64,000 bases of DNA from Terana coerulea (Eukaryota > Basidiomycota > Agaricomycetes > Polyporales > Phanerochaetaceae): assembly GCA_024811115.1 (NCBI GenBank), contig JAKOGH010001043.1:372001-436000 (forward strand). The letters are read 5' to 3'. Below the pieces are notes generated by a model that did not search any database, was not told the DNA's origin, and saw only the letters and a list, made by a program, of their open reading frames with translations. Below, in pieces: positions 46,247 to 57,549 of this stretch. How positions within the stretch are numbered: the stretch's first letter is position 1; every line of letters begins with the position of its first letter. The position numbers were made by a program, and so were the translations under genes.

Positions 46247-47087
46247 GGCGCGCTGGCGGAGATGTGGAGACTACCAGAAGCAGTGATGGCTGGGCCAGAT
46301 GGGTATGTACGCCCATGATAGAGGCCGGGGTGAAGTATATATGTCGCTTGCGAGGAGAGAACGAAAGGCTGGTTTTGGGCAAGCGGCGGTTGGAGCGACA
46401 ACGAGGAGAACAGGATAGGTTTGGCGGCAACGCGGTGCGGACAGAATACCTGCAAGAGGAGCACGCTGACGCGAAGGTCAAGAAAGATGGTACCGTTTTA
46501 GGCTTCTGAAGGCGTTGAATGACTTGCGACCGTCGCACTTTGTGCATTTTGTCCGTATGGAAGACATTCGCGGCCTGAAAGCGTTGCCGGATATGGGAGG
46601 CCTGTGCAGGAACCCTGGTCACATCCGGCTCGAATGCTCTCACCCATGCAAAACGGCGGACGGATAAAGGCGGGATAATCGGCGCCCTCGGTCGCCTCTG
46701 GCTGCTCAGTTGCCCTGTCACTCGCAGCTTTGCCTGATAGATGCCATCACAGGATGCTGTGGCCGCGTAGGGCTGACACAGGAGACACACTGGTCCAGAG
46801 CCCCTCACGGGCCCAGTCGCCAAACGCTCTGCTTGAAAGTTCCTGTCGGTCCCGAGAGGGCCTGCGCGCAGTCCCCGACTGGCGAGGTCGGCCGCAGCCA
46901 GGGTGTGAACAGGAGAGCGCATGCGTTCGAGACAGCCCGCGGCGACCACCTTGAAAGCCTATTCTCTCGTCACAAGTCGGAAGCGTGTCCCCGGACGCGG
47001 CAATAGTTTCCCACGGTAAGCCCACGGTAACCGTGGGACCGGGTGAGATAAGACTTCGGTGCCCTCTCCCAGTAAGGAAAGCCACAG
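46247..47087. other. Divergent promoter region, kinase / RRM gene
   Basis: 841 bases between two start codons pointing apart. Long open frames on both strands here lack any conserved sequence. No TATA box clearly placed. Repeated CCCACGGTAA occurs twice about 47009-47030 (cccacggtaagcccacggtaaccgtggg), with an inverted CCGTGGG copy, a possible protein-binding palindrome 55-80 bases before the RRM start. Confidence 0.45.
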
Positions 47088-47767
47088 ATGGAGGAAGGAA
47101 CCAAGAGCAAGAAAACGATCTTCGTCGGCAACATCGCCAACGACGTCGACGAGGATGTCCTCCTCAACACCTTTGCTACGTTTGGTACGCAACGCAGCTG
47201 TACTACCACCGCAGCCCGTCTGACACTGCACATGCAGGGGATGTCATCGAGGTCCAAATCCCGCCAGCGACCACAGACCCAAACCGTCAGACCGGTAAGT
47301 TTCGTCGTGCCGAGCTCAGAAGACACTGCGCCGCTAACACCACGCCGCGTGCACCAGAGGAAAAGCACAAGGGCTTTGGCTTCGTGACCTTCAGCTCGCC
47401 TGCGGACGCGCAGGACGCCATCGACAACATGGATCTGAACGAGCTCCATGGCAGGGTGCTGCGGGTCAACCTCGCGCGTCCGAGCAAGATCCCCGTCCAG
47501 GGCCTCGGGAACAGGGCCAGTAAGTGTCTCCTACCCCCTCTGCTGCGAGCTGCGTCGCTCACCCGCGCCGCAGTCTGGGAGTCTGAGGAATGGCTCAAGC
47601 AGCACGTGAAGCCGCTCGCTAGAAGCGGAGGTACGTTCCAAACCGCCTGCTGCATGGGCCGCAGCTGACCCACTCGCCACGCAGGTGCTGCCCTCCGTGC
47701 CCAAAACCTTGGGACGCAGGACGAGGAAGGCGCCGAAACCGAGGACGCCGTCGCGATGGAGGAGTAA
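47088..47767 (+). CDS. RRM protein of CYP33 (PPIE) type without cyclophilin domain
   Basis: A single RNA-recognition motif. RNP2 is KKTIFVGNIANDVDED, RNP1 is HKGFGFVTFSSPADAQ, with VIEVQIPPA and LHGRVLRVNLARPSKIP between and after. The RRM and the short tail VWESEEWLKQHVKPLA match the N-terminal part of human PPIE/CYP33, a spliceosomal cyclophilin, but there is no cyclophilin domain: the protein ends after about 150 residues with GAETEDAVAMEE. Three introns (first about 47187-47239). It may bind U/A-rich RNA in the spliceosome; this is inference from the RRM only. Confidence 0.85.
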
Positions 47768-48331
47768 TCTTAGCAGCCTGTGTCTCCGGTCCCTACCGAT
47801 CTCTGTCCTCGATATGGAAGCAAACTCACCGCGCTGCACCACCAATGTCCGCCCGCGAACGGTGGACAAATTGCACCGCGGGTTGGCGAAGATAGGCGAC
47901 GCCCTGCTGACATGTCTCGTGTTTGAGCTTAGTACGCCATCGTATGATTGTACATGACACGCTATTCTACCTGTTTTCAACAGAACGACATCTACCGACG
48001 GTCGACTTCGCCTCGGCGGTTCAGGTCAGAACCTGGTAGATATATCGCAATATGCCCCTGCTTCCAATCAATGAATCGGACCAGAGAGTGGCCGCCGCCC
48101 TGCAGCCAAGGTTTCAATTCTTCCGGAGAACAATGTGTAAACCTCGGAGCAACGTAACGCATCGATGTCAGCTCAGGGTTCTCTACGAAGAGGTAAAGAC
48201 GTGTATAGATGTGGTCAATGAAATAGTACAACATGGGGCATCGCCACGTCAAATAATACAACGGGTGAACCTCGCCCGGCCGAGAAGAAGTTTGAAGAAG
48301 AGCGAAGCATCCAATACATACATCATGTCCG
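47768..48331. terminator. Convergent 3' region, RRM gene / GYP7
   Basis: 564 bases between two stop codons facing each other. No gene is seen. The sequence contains short open frames only; 3' processing of both genes must occur here. Confidence 0.45.
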
Positions 48332-51300
48332 TCACCGTCCTGTGCTCAACAGATCTCTCAGCTCTTGGCTGACGACGAGGTCTTTCGCTTGGAGTTCCGG
48401 CGCCCCCGAGTTACCCTGCCCCGCCGTCCGTCTTCGCAATTGTCCACCGCTGACAGGGTCTTCGGCCCGACGGCGGTCCATATCCGCCACAAGCTGAGCA
48501 AACGATAAGAAGAGCACCTCGGCCTGCGCTAGGGTGCTGTCAAGCTCGACGGTCATACTGAGCTCATTGCAGTACTGTTCACACGCATATATTAGCGCTC
48601 AATTTCATAGCGGTATGTCGTAACGTACCTTCAGTATCTCATCAAACTGTCATAAACCTTGCATTAGTGGTCTTCCCGGGAGGGAGAAATTTGAGATGCT
48701 CACCTCGATTAGGTATCGGAGGATGACGTCGCGATGGGACTCGAGAATAGCCAGGGCGACAAAGAGGATGAAGGACGTGCTGTAGTAGTCTGTCCACAGC
48801 ACCTCCCACAGTCGCAGGACGTCCTCGAACGGGAACTCTCGCTTGAACCAAATGAGAATCCACCTAGACAGGGTTTGAGCATGATGCAGCGAAGCGCGTA
48901 TATGGGAAGTTACCGGAAGCAGAAGAACAAGTTCAGCGCGTCGGTCTTTTCTGCAAGTGCCGTGAGTATCTTCCCCATTGAGTCGTGAGTAAGTGATAAC
49001 TGACCCAGATGACGATACAGCTCAGGATCCATTACTTGTATCAACTGCTGCAATGTCGAAAGCTGTTGCTTCATCCCGCTTTGATCACGTAGGAAGTTGC
49101 GTTTCTAGGACAGTTGAGCGATGAAACGTCAGAAGCATTCGAATCGGGTATTACATACCATTCGATGCATAATTGCAACAAAACACCAGAACGTGAGCTC
49201 CTCGTCCGCGTCCATAACAACGTAAACAGGAGCACAAAGATCCGACATGCCCTGCACGTAGCCTCCAGACTCCGTCAGTACAGCACGCCTCTCTCCGCTA
49301 ACCGAACTCACCGAGATCTGTATCGTAAAAATTGTAAGTCAAGAGGACGCTAGCCAACCGATCGATATGAGCGTTGGTCGGTGCCTGAGCACCTATGTCG
49401 CTTAGGCCGGGCGATATTGTGGAATAGCGCATATGCATGCCCTTCTCGTCTTCCGCTGCGTCAACGGTCGGTGTCGTTGAGGCGAATAATGGCTGCGTAC
49501 GGTCAGTCCTACGACAGTCCACGTCTATTCGATGTCGCTCCTAGTTGGTGCTACTGTGAGTCACTGCATTTATTCTCAGGGTAATGAGATACTTACTTCC
49601 ACCACATCTTGCCGGTCAAACACCTCCGGAACGCCCCACCACTGGTCTTTGAGATCACAGTATTGCTTTCTGTTATACAACGTGAGTTATGCAACTATCG
49701 CACGAAGGGAAGAATCGTACCGCTTTGCATCCCATTCCTCCATGCGATCCGCGTGTGACCCTTCCCACTTATGCACACCCAACACAAACGGCCATATCCG
49801 CTTCCTCAAATCCCCTTGCGGGCTGATACCCCTCCGGAAGACTTCCCGCCGCATCTCCTCCCTGGCTGATGGAGGGGGTTCCGTCCGCCTTGAACCACCC
49901 GTTCCAAGTCTTCTCATCGACTGGGTGGCTTGGATCGCGCGTGGCCTTCGGCGTCGGCAGCTTGGAAGTGGACTGCAGCAGCTCGAATATGCCCAGCGAC
50001 GTCGTCTCCGACGGCAGTTCCGCAGACGCGGAAGGCGGCAGGACCTGCGCCTCGTGCCTCCGAGCCCGCTCGCCCCTCCTCCGCGACGATGCGCGCCCAT
50101 CGGGCGAGGTACACGCGGGCGCTCTCGAACTCCCCGACCCCGCCCTTCTCCACCCAGCTGCCCCATTCGAGGTCGCCGCTGGCGTTCACGAGGCTCTTGA
50201 CCGGGTCCGGAAGGTGCGGCACAATCGGCTTTGGCGAGTGGGTGCGAGAGGATGTGTTGCGCCGCATGCGCAGCGTGCCGCGTGATCTGCGAGAAGGACT
50301 GCAGGAGGGCCATGCGAGCCTGGGACGGCGACGACGATGACGAGCTTGGTGGGCTGTTCAGGGAGCGGTGCAAGATAGAGACCTAGGCGAGTATGGATTG
50401 GTCGTACCAGTCGATAGTGGCCGAGGTCGACGATGCGCGGGAATGGGTGAATGGGAATTGGCGTATGAAGACTGCGCCAGAATGTCATCGACAGCATCAT
50501 CGTCGAAAAATTGGGTTGAATGGGTTTCAATATCCTCGCGCGAGGGATCAACGAGATACAGCGTAAACTGCAAATTTGAGCGCATGATGTGAGCGTACGA
50601 TTTGAGACGCGTCAAAAGGTCCTCTCCTCCCCATGAGACGCCACTCTTCGAAGAAGATGCTGTAGGTGACTGTGGTGGCGGGTATGAATTGTGCTGTGTA
50701 TCCGGAGGAGGTTTCTGGTGTACGGTGAACGAACGCGACTCATCATCATGAAATGTAGTGTCGGTAGCGTTGTACCGTTACTGAGGTTGATAACTATTGA
50801 ACCATCTGTGTACGTCATGACATCGTCATAGGGTTACTAATATGTTTGGGCTCTGGAGGAATGTTCACTCACACCAGGAGGAAAGCGACGGAGGTTGGAC
50901 AATCAGCGAGTAAATGGATGTCAGAGAGACAGAGAACGCGTATGTCTCTGGCCGCGGTATTGGCATGTCAATGAGGACCGCGTCTATTCCAGGAGGTAAT
51001 TAGTTGTATAGGAGCACCACGAAACGAGCAGACGAACCTTCGTCCTCCTCAGGGACAGATATACGCTCTTCGGTCTTCATGAATTTGTCCCATTCAGTCT
51101 GACCCTTCTCATTCAATAGCTTCTCTGGGAGCCAGGCAAGCAGGTACGTGGGATTGGTAGCTTGCTGGTCGATTTATTAGCAGTGATGGGAGACGTTCGT
51201 TGTGCACCCACCCGCTTTACGAGCGCCACGAACCCAGGGATGTTGTCTCTTGCATAAACGGTAGGGTTCACGTACACCTTAGATTTCGTGTACAAGAGCC

Positions 51301-51370
51301 TGCACTTGCTCCCTTCGTGGCTTTCGTCAGAGTGTGCAGAGTCGGCGAGGGCGGTCTTGATTTCCACCAT
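48332..51370 (-). CDS. GYP7: Rab GTPase-activating protein Gyp7 (TBC1D15 type)
   Basis: A TBC-domain Rab GAP with an N-terminal DUF3548-like region, as in Gyp7/TBC1D15. N-terminal blocks are KCRLLYTKSKVYVNPTVYAR, DNIPGFVALVKR and YAFSVSLTSIYSLIVQPPS. The TBC part has RKRIWPFVLGVHKW, the catalytic arginine finger in RIDVDCRRTDR (IxxDxxR) and the glutamine finger YVQGMSDL, then NLFFCFRWILIWFKREF, FEDVLRLWEVLW and RYLIEFDEILKYCNELS. It ends LRDLLSTGR. In the exon 49860-50300 the coding frame changes three times by single bases: extra base near 50230 (AAA), near 50073-50076 (GGGG) and near 49861-49885; the three cancel. The start at 51370 (MVEIKTALADSAHSDE) is the best ATG. Confidence 0.9.
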
Positions 51371-51929
51371 TGAATCAATCTGGCATACGTAATGCGAGGC
51401 GGTCTGAGAGCTGAAGACTTAAGGATGATAAGCAATGGGCTTACAGAGACCGTCGAGAGAGAAAGATCGCACGGCTGTGGTGGAGGACGGGTCATGAGCA
51501 GAGCGTTGTGCGAGTTATCTACGGAAGAGGACAAGCTGCGGCTGCTGCTGTGCCTGGGCCTTCAGGCGCCGAGACGGAGGTCACACGTGATTGGTCAAGA
51601 AAAGGCGAATATTCTGGAATCTGGCTGCAGCAAGTGGAATTCGAAGGTCGTCGCGCAGCGCTGCGCAAAAGCACAGCTGAAAGCACGGTAAAGGTGGGGG
51701 CTACGCATGGTCGAAGTGTCAGTGTACCTTGTTCGCGTTTTATTGGCGGATTTTCATACGGGGAGGGCCATCGCAGCTCGCATTAATCCGAGGTTTGTCC
51801 CAGAGTTACTGAAGAGATTCAGGCAAGCAGAATACAACGGAAAAAGCGAGAGGATGGAGGAATATGCGACAGCAAGCGGAGCGTAGGGAAGTACACAGAC
51901 AAGAGAGCACTTCTGCTTGTCTACGGCGT
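51371..51929. other. GYP7 5' region and RPS21 3' region
   Basis: 559 bases between the GYP7 start and the RPS21 stop, both on the minus strand. A 92-codon plus-strand frame and an 88-codon minus frame exist but show no conservation. Probably GYP7 promoter. Confidence 0.4.
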
Positions 51930-52367
51930 TTACTTTTGGTAGGACCAGACGTTGCGGAGGACTGTAATTCACGAAGTCAGTCGCATATTCCAAAAGAGGG
52001 GATGGTATACGCACGTCCTGCCTTAGTTGCCAAGCGGTTCAGGGAATCATCGCTCTCGCCCATAGCCCGAACCTGACCACATAGGGCAAACGAGGTCGAA
52101 GTGGAAAGTGCCCGGCCATCGGAATCGACGTCCGCGACGGAGATCTGAACCGAGGCGTGGTCCTTGGAGGTAATAAGACGGTCTGAAGGCGATAAATCAG
52201 CTCAGATATGAGGTCTTTGAACGTCAGCCGGAGTAGATACGCACTGGTCGCCGCACACTTGCGGGGGACGTAAAGGTCGACGAGCACTCCCTGAAATCAC
52301 CAAATTCGCTTAGAACCTCAACATGTACATTATGTTTGCAATACACCCATACCTGATCGTTCTCCAT
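51930..52367 (-). CDS. RPS21: 40S ribosomal protein S21
   Basis: An 86-residue small-subunit protein, needed for 20S pre-rRNA maturation. The spliced protein starts MENDQ, then GVLVDLYVPRKCAATN, RLITSKDHASVQISVADVD, SDGRALSTSTSFALCGQV, RAMGESDDSLNRLATKAG and LLRNVWSYQK, an end-to-end match in length and order. Three introns: after the fifth codon, after AAT of CAAT-N (GTGCGT donor), and before the last exon (donor GTGCGTATACC, acceptor TTACAG). Ribosomal genes often carry such early introns. It shares a divergent promoter of 489 bases with PPP4R2. Confidence 0.95.
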
Positions 52368-52856
52368 GGCTGAAACTAGGCTTTGCGGCAACGGCGAGTA
52401 CGGTGGTGGCGGCTACCAAACAAGGTTCTTGAGAACTGTATAGTTCTCGGAGCGTTTGTTTGTTCGTATTGAGGTTCCTTCCATTTCGGGACACCCTCCG
52501 TCGTTCTATGTTGCAGCTCGCAAATGACGATAGCAGGTTCTAATAAATGTAGCTTTACTCTCGCCGTGTGCCAAATATTGTATGCATTCGGAAGCTTTAT
52601 TCATACGGCAGAGTTCAATACTCCGCAGCTCAGCATACATGCACGGCTGACCATTATTCTCGTTACATCGTGCACTTCGTACAATAAGAATCCTGACCTG
52701 CATCACATTCTGCTGGACTGTCCAAGCTATGTATCGGCCAGTGGTTATCAACGCAAAGCTGTCTAACCGTGGCCGTGAGCGCACAGATACATTATCTCAC
52801 GCTTCAAAGCTTCACGTCTAACGTGCGCAGCCTGAGAACACTTGAACCCGACTATC
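52368..52856. promoter_or_regulatory. Divergent promoter region, RPS21 / PPP4R2
   Basis: 489 bases between two start codons pointing away from each other. No clear TATA box. Nothing else recognised. Confidence 0.45.
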
Positions 52857-54026
52857 ATGAGCATCGAACCCCCTTTCGAATGGCTCCCAGGTATGCTTGT
52901 CCGAGCCGTGCATTGGTCCAAATTCACCTCGTAATCCTTCGAGTCGGCAGAATATGACGGTCTCCTGGAACAGATTGCATCCACAGACCAAGTAGAGTGC
53001 GCGCGTGCATGCTCTCCTCGGTCAGACACTCATTCTGATTTGTGTGGTTAGCACACCCTGGGAAAAGCTGAGAGAGATACTCAAACATAAGCTTGATACG
53101 GTGCGTTATTGAAGCAGCTTTCGCCGCATTACAATGAGTCTGACCTTGACTACTTGCAGAACATAACCCTTTTCCTCTCGCAATCCAACGACGCATTACC
53201 TGCTCCTCCCGTTCTTACGTCTCCTCGACCATTGCCCAATGGCGGGCTGAAGTTACCCCCTTTCCAAAGCGTCCTCGCAATGAAAACAACCTGAATGAGG
53301 CACCCAAGAGCATCTTGACGTCGGACGAAGCGAGTCAGTTCAAGGAAGTTATATGCGCGCAGCTCGAAGAATTCGAAGGGTGCGTGGTATTTTGTCGTAA
53401 TCGGGTCCAGTTTTCACGAAGGTGCAGGGTTCCTTTCACCATTCAACGTGTCTGTGAACTCTGTTTACATGCGCAAAAACATTACAAGTTCTTGGGGAAG
53501 TACTTGCGGGCGGTAGAGAAAGCTCTGCTAGTGACATCGACCCACGACGCGTTCCCTACTGTGGCAGACGGGGCATCTGCAAGAATATCAGATGTGAACT
53601 TCGACAGCGTACTGCTCTCATCTGCTCCCCCAACTCCCATGTTCTCTCCTATACCGTTCTTACACGACGATGCCAGGCGTTCCAAGTCGCGCAGTCCCCC
53701 GCCGTCGCCTTTGGTTCTCCCTGCGCTTGCTGCCGGTGGGCCAACAACACCACATGCTGGAGCAGAGTGCGGAACCCCCTGCTCTCGGTCTCGTAGACGA
53801 ATTGGATGATCCCAGTCCTGGTCATCTCAGCGATCATCCTCATGCCCTATCCTCAACAACTACTGTTAGCCCGTCGAAGCCTGTGGAAAGTCTTGCCGAC
53901 AGGTTCGTCAAGGCCTCAGAGGAGCAAACTGGAGCGCAGGAGAACACACCTGCTAAAGGAGACGACATTGAGACATCCGAAGATATGTCCGTGGACGATC
54001 CAGAAAAAGAGAATAAAGCTGGCTAA
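52857..54026 (+). CDS. Protein phosphatase 4 regulatory subunit 2
   Basis: PPP4R2 is the core regulatory subunit of PP4 (Psy4 in yeast), which acts in DNA damage recovery. The start MSIEPPFEWLPEYDG is a four-intron exon set; the first intron begins inside the codon after LP. Conserved blocks: LREILKHKLD, FKEVICAQLEEFEG, PPFTIQRVCELCLHAQKHY, KFLGKYLRAVEKALLVTST, the family signature. The C-terminal half is Ser/Pro-rich and acidic with VESLADRFVKASEEQTGAQ and ends DDPEKENKAG. About six introns. Confidence 0.88.
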
Positions 54027-54131
54027 GGAGCTATCGTAACTAGCGTGCTATCAGTCAGTTAGTGTATATTTTATGGAGAAGTTAACTTACAATAGAAATC
54101 ACAGTCGAGCCTGTGCCATTTTGTACGCAAA
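54027..54131. terminator. Convergent 105-bp 3' spacer, PPP4R2 / FYV7-like
   Basis: Two stop codons face each other with 105 bases between, so both 3' untranslated regions must overlap or be very short. No AATAAA is seen on the plus strand; aataaa-like aatagaaa occurs at about 54090. Confidence 0.5.
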
Positions 54132-54990
54132 TTATGCAAAATCCCGCTTGATCTTCTCCAGCATCACGTTCATTCGTAGTCGCATGTCAGGCTGCCCTCT
54201 TCCACGACCTCTCTCTTGCGCACCTCTTCCGCGACCTCTTTCATGCCCATCTCTTCCACGACCTCTCTCGTGTCCCCCTCTTCCCCTGCCGCGCCCCCTT
54301 TCCGCTACCCTATCCATTGCGTCTCCAGGACCTCCAGTACTGTTCCTTGCACCATTTCCTCTTCCACGGTGATTTGCCTTGAACGTGTGCAGAGACAAGC
54401 GCGAGTATGCCAAATCATTCAACTCCCTCAATGATAGGTTCTTTCGCTCCTCCTCCTCCATTGCTTTTCGTTGCCTCCTACTGCCAGCCTTTCTTTCATT
54501 CGGGTTGGACTGCTTTCTTTGTTCGTTGCCCGCGAGCCCCTTGCCCTTTGCTTTCTTCGCTGCACTTTGTTTTACCTCTTCGGCTACATCCTCGTCGCTA
54601 TCCTCCTCATCTTCGCTTTCCGTGCCCTCTTTCATCTCCGCATCCTGCTCCCCATCCCCGTCCTCATCGCTTCCGCTACTCATTTCTTCGCCATCTCCTT
54701 CCGCCGCCGCCGCCGCCGCCTCCTCTCTTCTCCTCCACTCACAGACATAGTCTCTTCGTCTAAGGGTATGACGGGCCGTCGGGTCACTAGCCCTTCCTTC
54801 CGCTTCTGCGCTTTCCATTTACTCTTGATCTTCTGTACTTCCACCCATGACTGCTTGAGCTTCTTGGCTGCGAAGAAGAGTTAGCTAAAACACCGCTCCA
54901 CGGGAATGCGGGCGTACCGCGATTCGTGGGGAGATGCTGGAAGGTCGGCGGCTTCTTCCTCTTTACGCCATCTGTAGCGGCTTTGGCCAT
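54132..54990 (-). CDS. FYV7/CCDC59-like nucleolar protein, RGG repeats
   Basis: A charged, low-complexity protein likely in rRNA processing. The N-terminus, MAKAATDGVKRKKPPTFQHL with KKLKQSWVEVQKIKSKWKAQ and KRKEGLVTRRPVIPLDEE, resembles fungal Fyv7-type proteins, though weakly. The middle is acidic with an Ala run (EEAAAAAAEGDGEE) and acidic Ser clusters. The C-terminus has a tandem Arg-Gly repeat (ERGRGRG units, about 54190-54310) and ends MLEKIKRDFA. Near 54735 the frame coding LDEETMS does not join the frame coding the Ala run; one base seems missing there. One intron near 54870-54920. Assignment to FYV7 is tentative. Confidence 0.55.
54195..54310 (-). repeat. Tandem Arg-Gly (RGR) coding minisatellite
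   Basis: Repeats of a unit near GAGAGAGGTCGTGGAAGAG on the minus strand encode GHERGRGRG-like units, about four copies. Plus-strand reading shows ctcttcc...cgacctctctc units. Such DNA repeats change copy number readily. RGG/RG tracts often bind RNA. Confidence 0.7.
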
Positions 54991-55236
54991 CCTAAGAGAG
55001 AATGAATAATACGAGGATCTGCGAGTACGTCAAGCGCAAAGAGCAGGTAACTGAAATGGAATGACGGTCAGTGGCTTACATAACCATCCGCGTATAAGAG
55101 GCACGGAGCCGCCCAAGCCCTTTCTGGTCGTCTTCAGTCATCTCTCAAGTTCGCCTTCGTCTCGCTCTCTTCGCCCAAGTAACAACCCCCACTCAGCCTT
55201 TCCAACCTTTATTTACTTCTCCTCTACGTTCGTCGC

Positions 55237-55777
55237 ATGAGCGTGCAGAACCTTGCTACTTTCGGTCAGTTCTGCCCCGAATACATAGTCGCGGCCTCGC
55301 GTTCCCATCGATCCTGCAACGCTTGCTCACATGCGTTCGATTGTGCCTTGCAGACCCCTTCGCAGACGAGGGAGACCCGCTCAACGAAAGCCGAGAGGTT
55401 GGGTCCCAACAGAACTACATTCACGTCCGTGTCCAGCAGCGGAACGGCCGGAAGACTTTGACGACTTTGCAGGGCTTGCCCAAGGGTGAGTAGCCTGCAT
55501 CCATGCCTAGCCCCCATGCAGAGACTGAGTTGTTTTGTGCAGAATATGATGCCAAGAAGCTGTTGAAGGCTTTCAAGAAGGTGGGACTACGCCTGTCGTC
55601 TATCTCGCGAGCTCCTGCTGATTATATGCGCAGGAATTCGCTTGCAACGGAACGCTTGTCGACGACGAAGAGTCCGGTCAAGTCATCCAACTTCAGGGGG
55701 ACCAGCGCGCCAAGATTCTCAACTTCCTCGTTGAGGAGGGTCTGCCCAAGAACACCATCAAGGTCCACGGTTTTTAA
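55237..55777 (+). CDS. SUI1: Translation initiation factor eIF1 (SUI1)
   Basis: eIF1 keeps the 40S subunit scanning and guards start-codon choice. The spliced protein begins MSVQNLATF, then DPFADEGDPLNESREVG, QQNYIHVRVQQRNGRKTL, TTLQGLPKEYDAKKLLKAF, EFACNGTLVDDEESGQVIQ, LQGDQRAKILNFLVEEG and LPKNTIKVHGF, the SUI1 fold end to end. Three introns. Stop at 55775-55777. It is divergent from the FYV7-like gene (246 bases between starts) and converges on SNRNP27. Confidence 0.95.
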
Positions 55778-56270
55778 TCCCTCGCCATATTTCATACTTG
55801 CGACACCACGGCCGCTCTGGACCTCAAGTCTTCGTACCCGTATTTAACATCTCTGTCATGATCAAGGCTCCCAGCAGTTATCCGGTCTCATGTTTGTACA
55901 AGCTAGTATTGAATGTTCATCGGACTTCATGATCAAATTGGGAGATAAATATGGACTCTGTAGAAGGTATCGCAGCGCACAGTAGGAGAACGCAGCCACC
56001 ACTCCTACGTTTGGCTTGCATCGCCATTGACCCAAAGCGATCGGATTCCACCTTGACTTGCATATTTCCGAGGTGCTTACCTCGCCACAACCTTCGTCAG
56101 CCTGTCGTATCCGTCCAGTCATGAAACTCCACCCAAGCTGTTCTGCTCAATAACAGTAGGATTATGTTATATTCCAAGCAGGGGAGTCGACTTAACTGGT
56201 ACTCGCATCGTATAGTCGCATGTGAATAATAGGCACTGTATGGGCAGATGGCTGGGTTGTACTGAGGAGA
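55778..56270. terminator. Convergent 3' region, eIF1 / SNRNP27
   Basis: 493 bases between two facing stop codons. No gene seen. AT-rich stretches and a minus-strand open frame of 86 codons (55862-56122) without conservation. Confidence 0.45.
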
Positions 56271-57149
56271 CTACTTGATCTTGTCCAGAGGTCTAAATGA
56301 CGACGGTGATCAGTCTATATATATAGCATCCAGCATGAGTACGCACCTGTTGAAGCCTCCACGTCGGTTCATGTACTGTCGCCATGTGCGTTGCTTCTTT
56401 ATGTCAACAGTCCCCTCCTGGTTGCCTTCGACTTGCTTGCCCTACGTCGCGCTAAGCATACAAGCACCTCAATCTTCAGCGCAGACGTACCTTTGTTGAG
56501 CCAAAGCCACTCATGCCCATCATGGCCATCATCGCAGCGTCGTCATCGTTGACTGCATCCATAGCTTCGCCTTCCTCGCCCTCCTCTCCCTGCTCAGGCA
56601 GAGCGGAGGTTTGGCGGGAGGTGGGCTCTGCGGAATGTGCTAGTGCCAGAGTAACAACCATTTCAGCGGGCTCATACTATCGTAGACAAAGAGCGCCATA
56701 CCAGATGGTTGTCGGCTGTCCAGCGCAACGTCAGGCCTCTTTTCATGAGCTCTAGAGCCCTCAGCTGAGTGATCTTTATGATTACTGTCCCTCTCCGCGT
56801 CGCGTCTTGGTGGGTCACGTCGGTCGCGGTCCCTCACGTCCCTCCGGTCCCGGTCGTCACGAGGATAGTCCCGCTTCTCCCTGTCGTCGCGCCGGCGGTC
56901 GTCCCTAGCGTAGTCTCTGTCTCTATCCCGTCTGTCGTCTCGGTAGTCTCTGCGGTCTACTCCGAGCACACACAATCAGAGGTGCTAAGGTGTAAGGGAT
57001 TCTATTCGGTGCTCACCGGGACCTCTCCTATCTCTGTCGCCGCCACGTCGTGGACTGCGTGAACGGCTCCTGCCGTCGCGTCTGGGAGGTGCGGGTGCGC
57101 GGTCACCGTACCGCCTGTCACCTCTACGGTCATCATAGCGAGAAGACAT
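56271..57149 (-). CDS. U4/U6.U5 snRNP 27-kDa protein
   Basis: SNRNP27 (DUF1777) is a tri-snRNP protein that helps 5' splice site placement. The C-terminal block is conserved: MMGMSGFGSTKGKQVEGNQ-type, EGTVDIKKQRTWRQYMNR, RGGFNRPLDKIK, ending with a final small exon. The N-terminal part is a long Arg/Asp repeat (for example DDRRDRDRDYARDDRR, plus KRDYPRDDRDRRDVRDRD) preceded by MSSRYDDRRGDRRYGDR, an RS/RD-type tail. Four introns. The start at 57149 is the only good ATG. Confidence 0.9.
56790..56970 (-). repeat. Arg/Asp-rich imperfect repeats in SNRNP27
   Basis: The minus strand has repeats of CGGGACGACAGGGA-like units that encode RDDR, DRRD and RDRD motifs, about 25 Arg/Asp-rich dipeptides in a row, probably a low-complexity splicing-speckle tail. 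It is an imperfect array, not strict tandem copies. Confidence 0.65.
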
Positions 57150-57549
57150 CTTGGATAGTTCTTTGAGACTCTTGGGTCTGCTCTAAGAGGTCGTGCACGG
57201 GCTGTCTGGTTCAGAGCAAGTTGCCACAGCAGCGGGAGACGGAGGGCAATGACATTCTGCCATCGGGAACGAGAGGCGTCCTTTCATGAATGCTGAGTCC
57301 AGAAAGGAATAATGTTCTCACACTAAATACTATAGCTAGGACGCAACGGACGTCTGGCTCTCATCCCCTCAGAAGAATCCGCGTTCCACAATTAGATGTA
57401 GCAGCGAGCACATTCAGTGCAAATGGATTCATTGATTTGCGTAATACATGGAAAAACGTTGCAGTTGGTATGTGAATGCGAGAGTTGACACCGAGAGCAC
57501 GAGACAAATACAATGCAAGGCATGAAAAGGAACACGCGACGGAAACATT
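57150..57549. other. SNRNP27 promoter / HSP90 3' region
   Basis: 400 bases between the SNRNP27 start and the HSP90 stop. Both genes are on the minus strand. No gene seen. Confidence 0.45.

Noticed and set aside
46188..46949. 253-codon minus open frame next to the kinase
   Set aside because: Overlaps the kinase 5' exon in another frame; no family recognised; likely shadow plus promoter.
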